Shown here: positions 5,073 to 5,594 of the stretch, one piece after another
Layout of the letters: every line of letters starts with the position of its first letter
Numbering within the stretch: position 1 is the first letter of the stretch
NCBI GenBank assembly: GCA_030043175.1
Contig: JASHYD010000483.1
Span: forward strand, 1 to 5,594
Reading direction: 5' to 3'
From: Xanthobacteraceae bacterium
Lineage (GTDB): Bacteria; Pseudomonadota; Alphaproteobacteria; Rhizobiales; Xanthobacteraceae
Length of the DNA stretch: 5,594 nt
Translations under genes and position numbers: made by a program
Notes under the pieces: generated by a model
The model's database searches: none
Told to the model about the DNA's origin: nothing
What the model saw: only the letters and a program-made list of their open reading frames with translations

Positions 5073-5151
5073 GGACCCCGCTGTCCCTACCGTAAACCCA
5101 AAACGGCTGTCGATTAGCGGCGAATCGGTTGATAATCGCCGCGATGGGTGA
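5071..5151 (+). CDS. 26-codon reading frame overlapping the transposase start
   Basis: ATG 5071 follows AAAGGGAGG (5056-5064) with a 6-nt spacer, a near-ideal ribosome binding site. The frame encodes 26 residues (MDPAVPTVNPKRLSISGESV then DNRRDG) and stops at TGA 5149-5151, overlapping the transposase ATG at 5144 by 8 bp. Such an arrangement could couple translation of the transposase to that of the short leader. The sequence has no known family. It may instead be the frame-shifted continuation of the recombinase relic just upstream, in which case the ribosome site would be fortuitous. Confidence 0.35.
   Translation: MDPAVPTVNPKRLSISGESVDNRRDG
5117..5142 (+). repeat. Hairpin just before the transposase ATG
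   Basis: GCGGCGA (5117-5123) and TCGCCGC (5136-5142) are perfect 7-bp arms around a 12-nt loop, ending 1 nt before the ATG. The transposase has no clear ribosome site of its own, and any such site would fall inside the loop or right arm. In several insertion sequences a 5' hairpin hides the start from readthrough transcripts; whether it does so here is inference. Confidence 0.45.
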
Positions 5152-5594
5152 CCTCTTCAAGTTGATCTGCTACGCAGTGACCGGGCTGTTGCGGTCGCGC
5201 GCAGCCTTGCAAACTGAAATTCTCGTCTTTCGCCATCAGCTCAATGTACTGAGGCGTAGAGCGCCCAAGCGAATCGCCGTCAGCAATATCGATCGCCTGG
5301 TGTTTGCGGGGCTCTATCACCTGGCTCCTGAAATCCTCAAGCCGGAGACCGTCATCCGATTGCATCGCGCCGGCTTCCGCGCCTGGTGGCGCTGGAAATC
5401 AAGACCACGCGAGACCAAGGACACCTGGTGAGGTTTGCCAACTGATCCGTGAAATGAGCGTGGCGAACCCGCTATGGGGCGCTCCGCGCATCCACCGCGA
5501 ACTGCTTAAGCTTGGCATCGATGTCGGCCAGACCACCGTGGCGAAGTACATGGCGAAAAGACGACGGCCGCCGTCGCAGGGTTGGAGGACCTTT
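5144..5594 (+). pseudogene. Frameshifted insertion-sequence transposase (integrase-core type), 5' part
   Basis: This is the N-terminal half of an rve-type DDE transposase common in Bradyrhizobium, of the IS3/IS481 broad group. Frame one gives 95 residues from ATG 5144 (MGDLFKLICYAVTGLLRSRA; HQLNVLRRRAPKR; KPETVIRLHRAGF) to a TGA at 5429. The homology resumes in another frame from about 5430 (QLIREMSVANPLWGAPRIHR; LGIDVGQTTVAKYM) to the window end, so there is a net frameshift between about 5411 and 5438. In addition, LAPEIL runs straight into KPETV where relatives usually have about five or six more residues (DALKI-like), suggesting a small in-frame deletion near 5337. The catalytic DDE domain would lie beyond the edge. 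An upstream in-frame TTG at 5129 is less likely as start. Subfamily assignment is uncertain. Confidence 0.85.

Noticed and set aside
4686..5117. 143-codon plus-strand frame starting at a TTG
   Set aside because: There is no ribosome site and no family match over its length; only the short stretch from about 5007 resembles a known protein start.

Overview
The window looks like an accessory chromosomal region of a GC-rich alphaproteobacterium, most likely a member of the Hyphomicrobiales close to Bradyrhizobium. This rests on codon use, on the style of the RsbR-like and transposase proteins, and on the many short rearranged reading frames. The assignment is inference, because there is no rRNA or other phylogenetic marker here.

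The left half (1-2972) is an intact metabolic locus. Two genes on the minus strand run leftward: a ureohydrolase of the agmatinase family (636-1637), then, 44 bp later, a family 5 (peptide/opine type) ABC transporter substrate-binding protein (1-591, cut by the window edge). On the plus strand, diverging across about 300 bp that carry two imperfect dyads, lies an NAD(P)-dependent D-2-hydroxyacid dehydrogenase (1935-2972). The simplest reading is uptake of a guanidino- or amino-acid-like compound, hydrolytic removal of urea, and handling of a 2-keto or 2-hydroxy acid. The substrate cannot be told from sequence alone.

The middle (2973-4063) holds a leader region with a run of four inverted repeats. 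It is followed by an RsbR-type stressosome or sigma-regulator gene (3263-4054) whose C-terminal STAS domain is lost after about residue 200. The sequence replacing it reads better on the other strand, as a 58-residue small protein (3887-4063).

The right part (4064-5594) is a patchwork. It contains a doubtful Cys-containing reading frame on the minus strand (4142-4369), a well-supported 71-residue hypothetical protein (4467-4682), about 390 bp with no sure gene but with a possible tyrosine-recombinase relic at its end, and the 5' part of a decayed insertion-sequence transposase (5144 to the window end). The transposase has a frameshift and a probable small in-frame deletion. A 26-codon reading frame with a strong ribosome binding site overlaps its start, and a hairpin lies just before the ATG. 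I found no tRNA, rRNA or CRISPR array, no clear intrinsic terminator, and nothing that is convincingly a new defence or other complex system.
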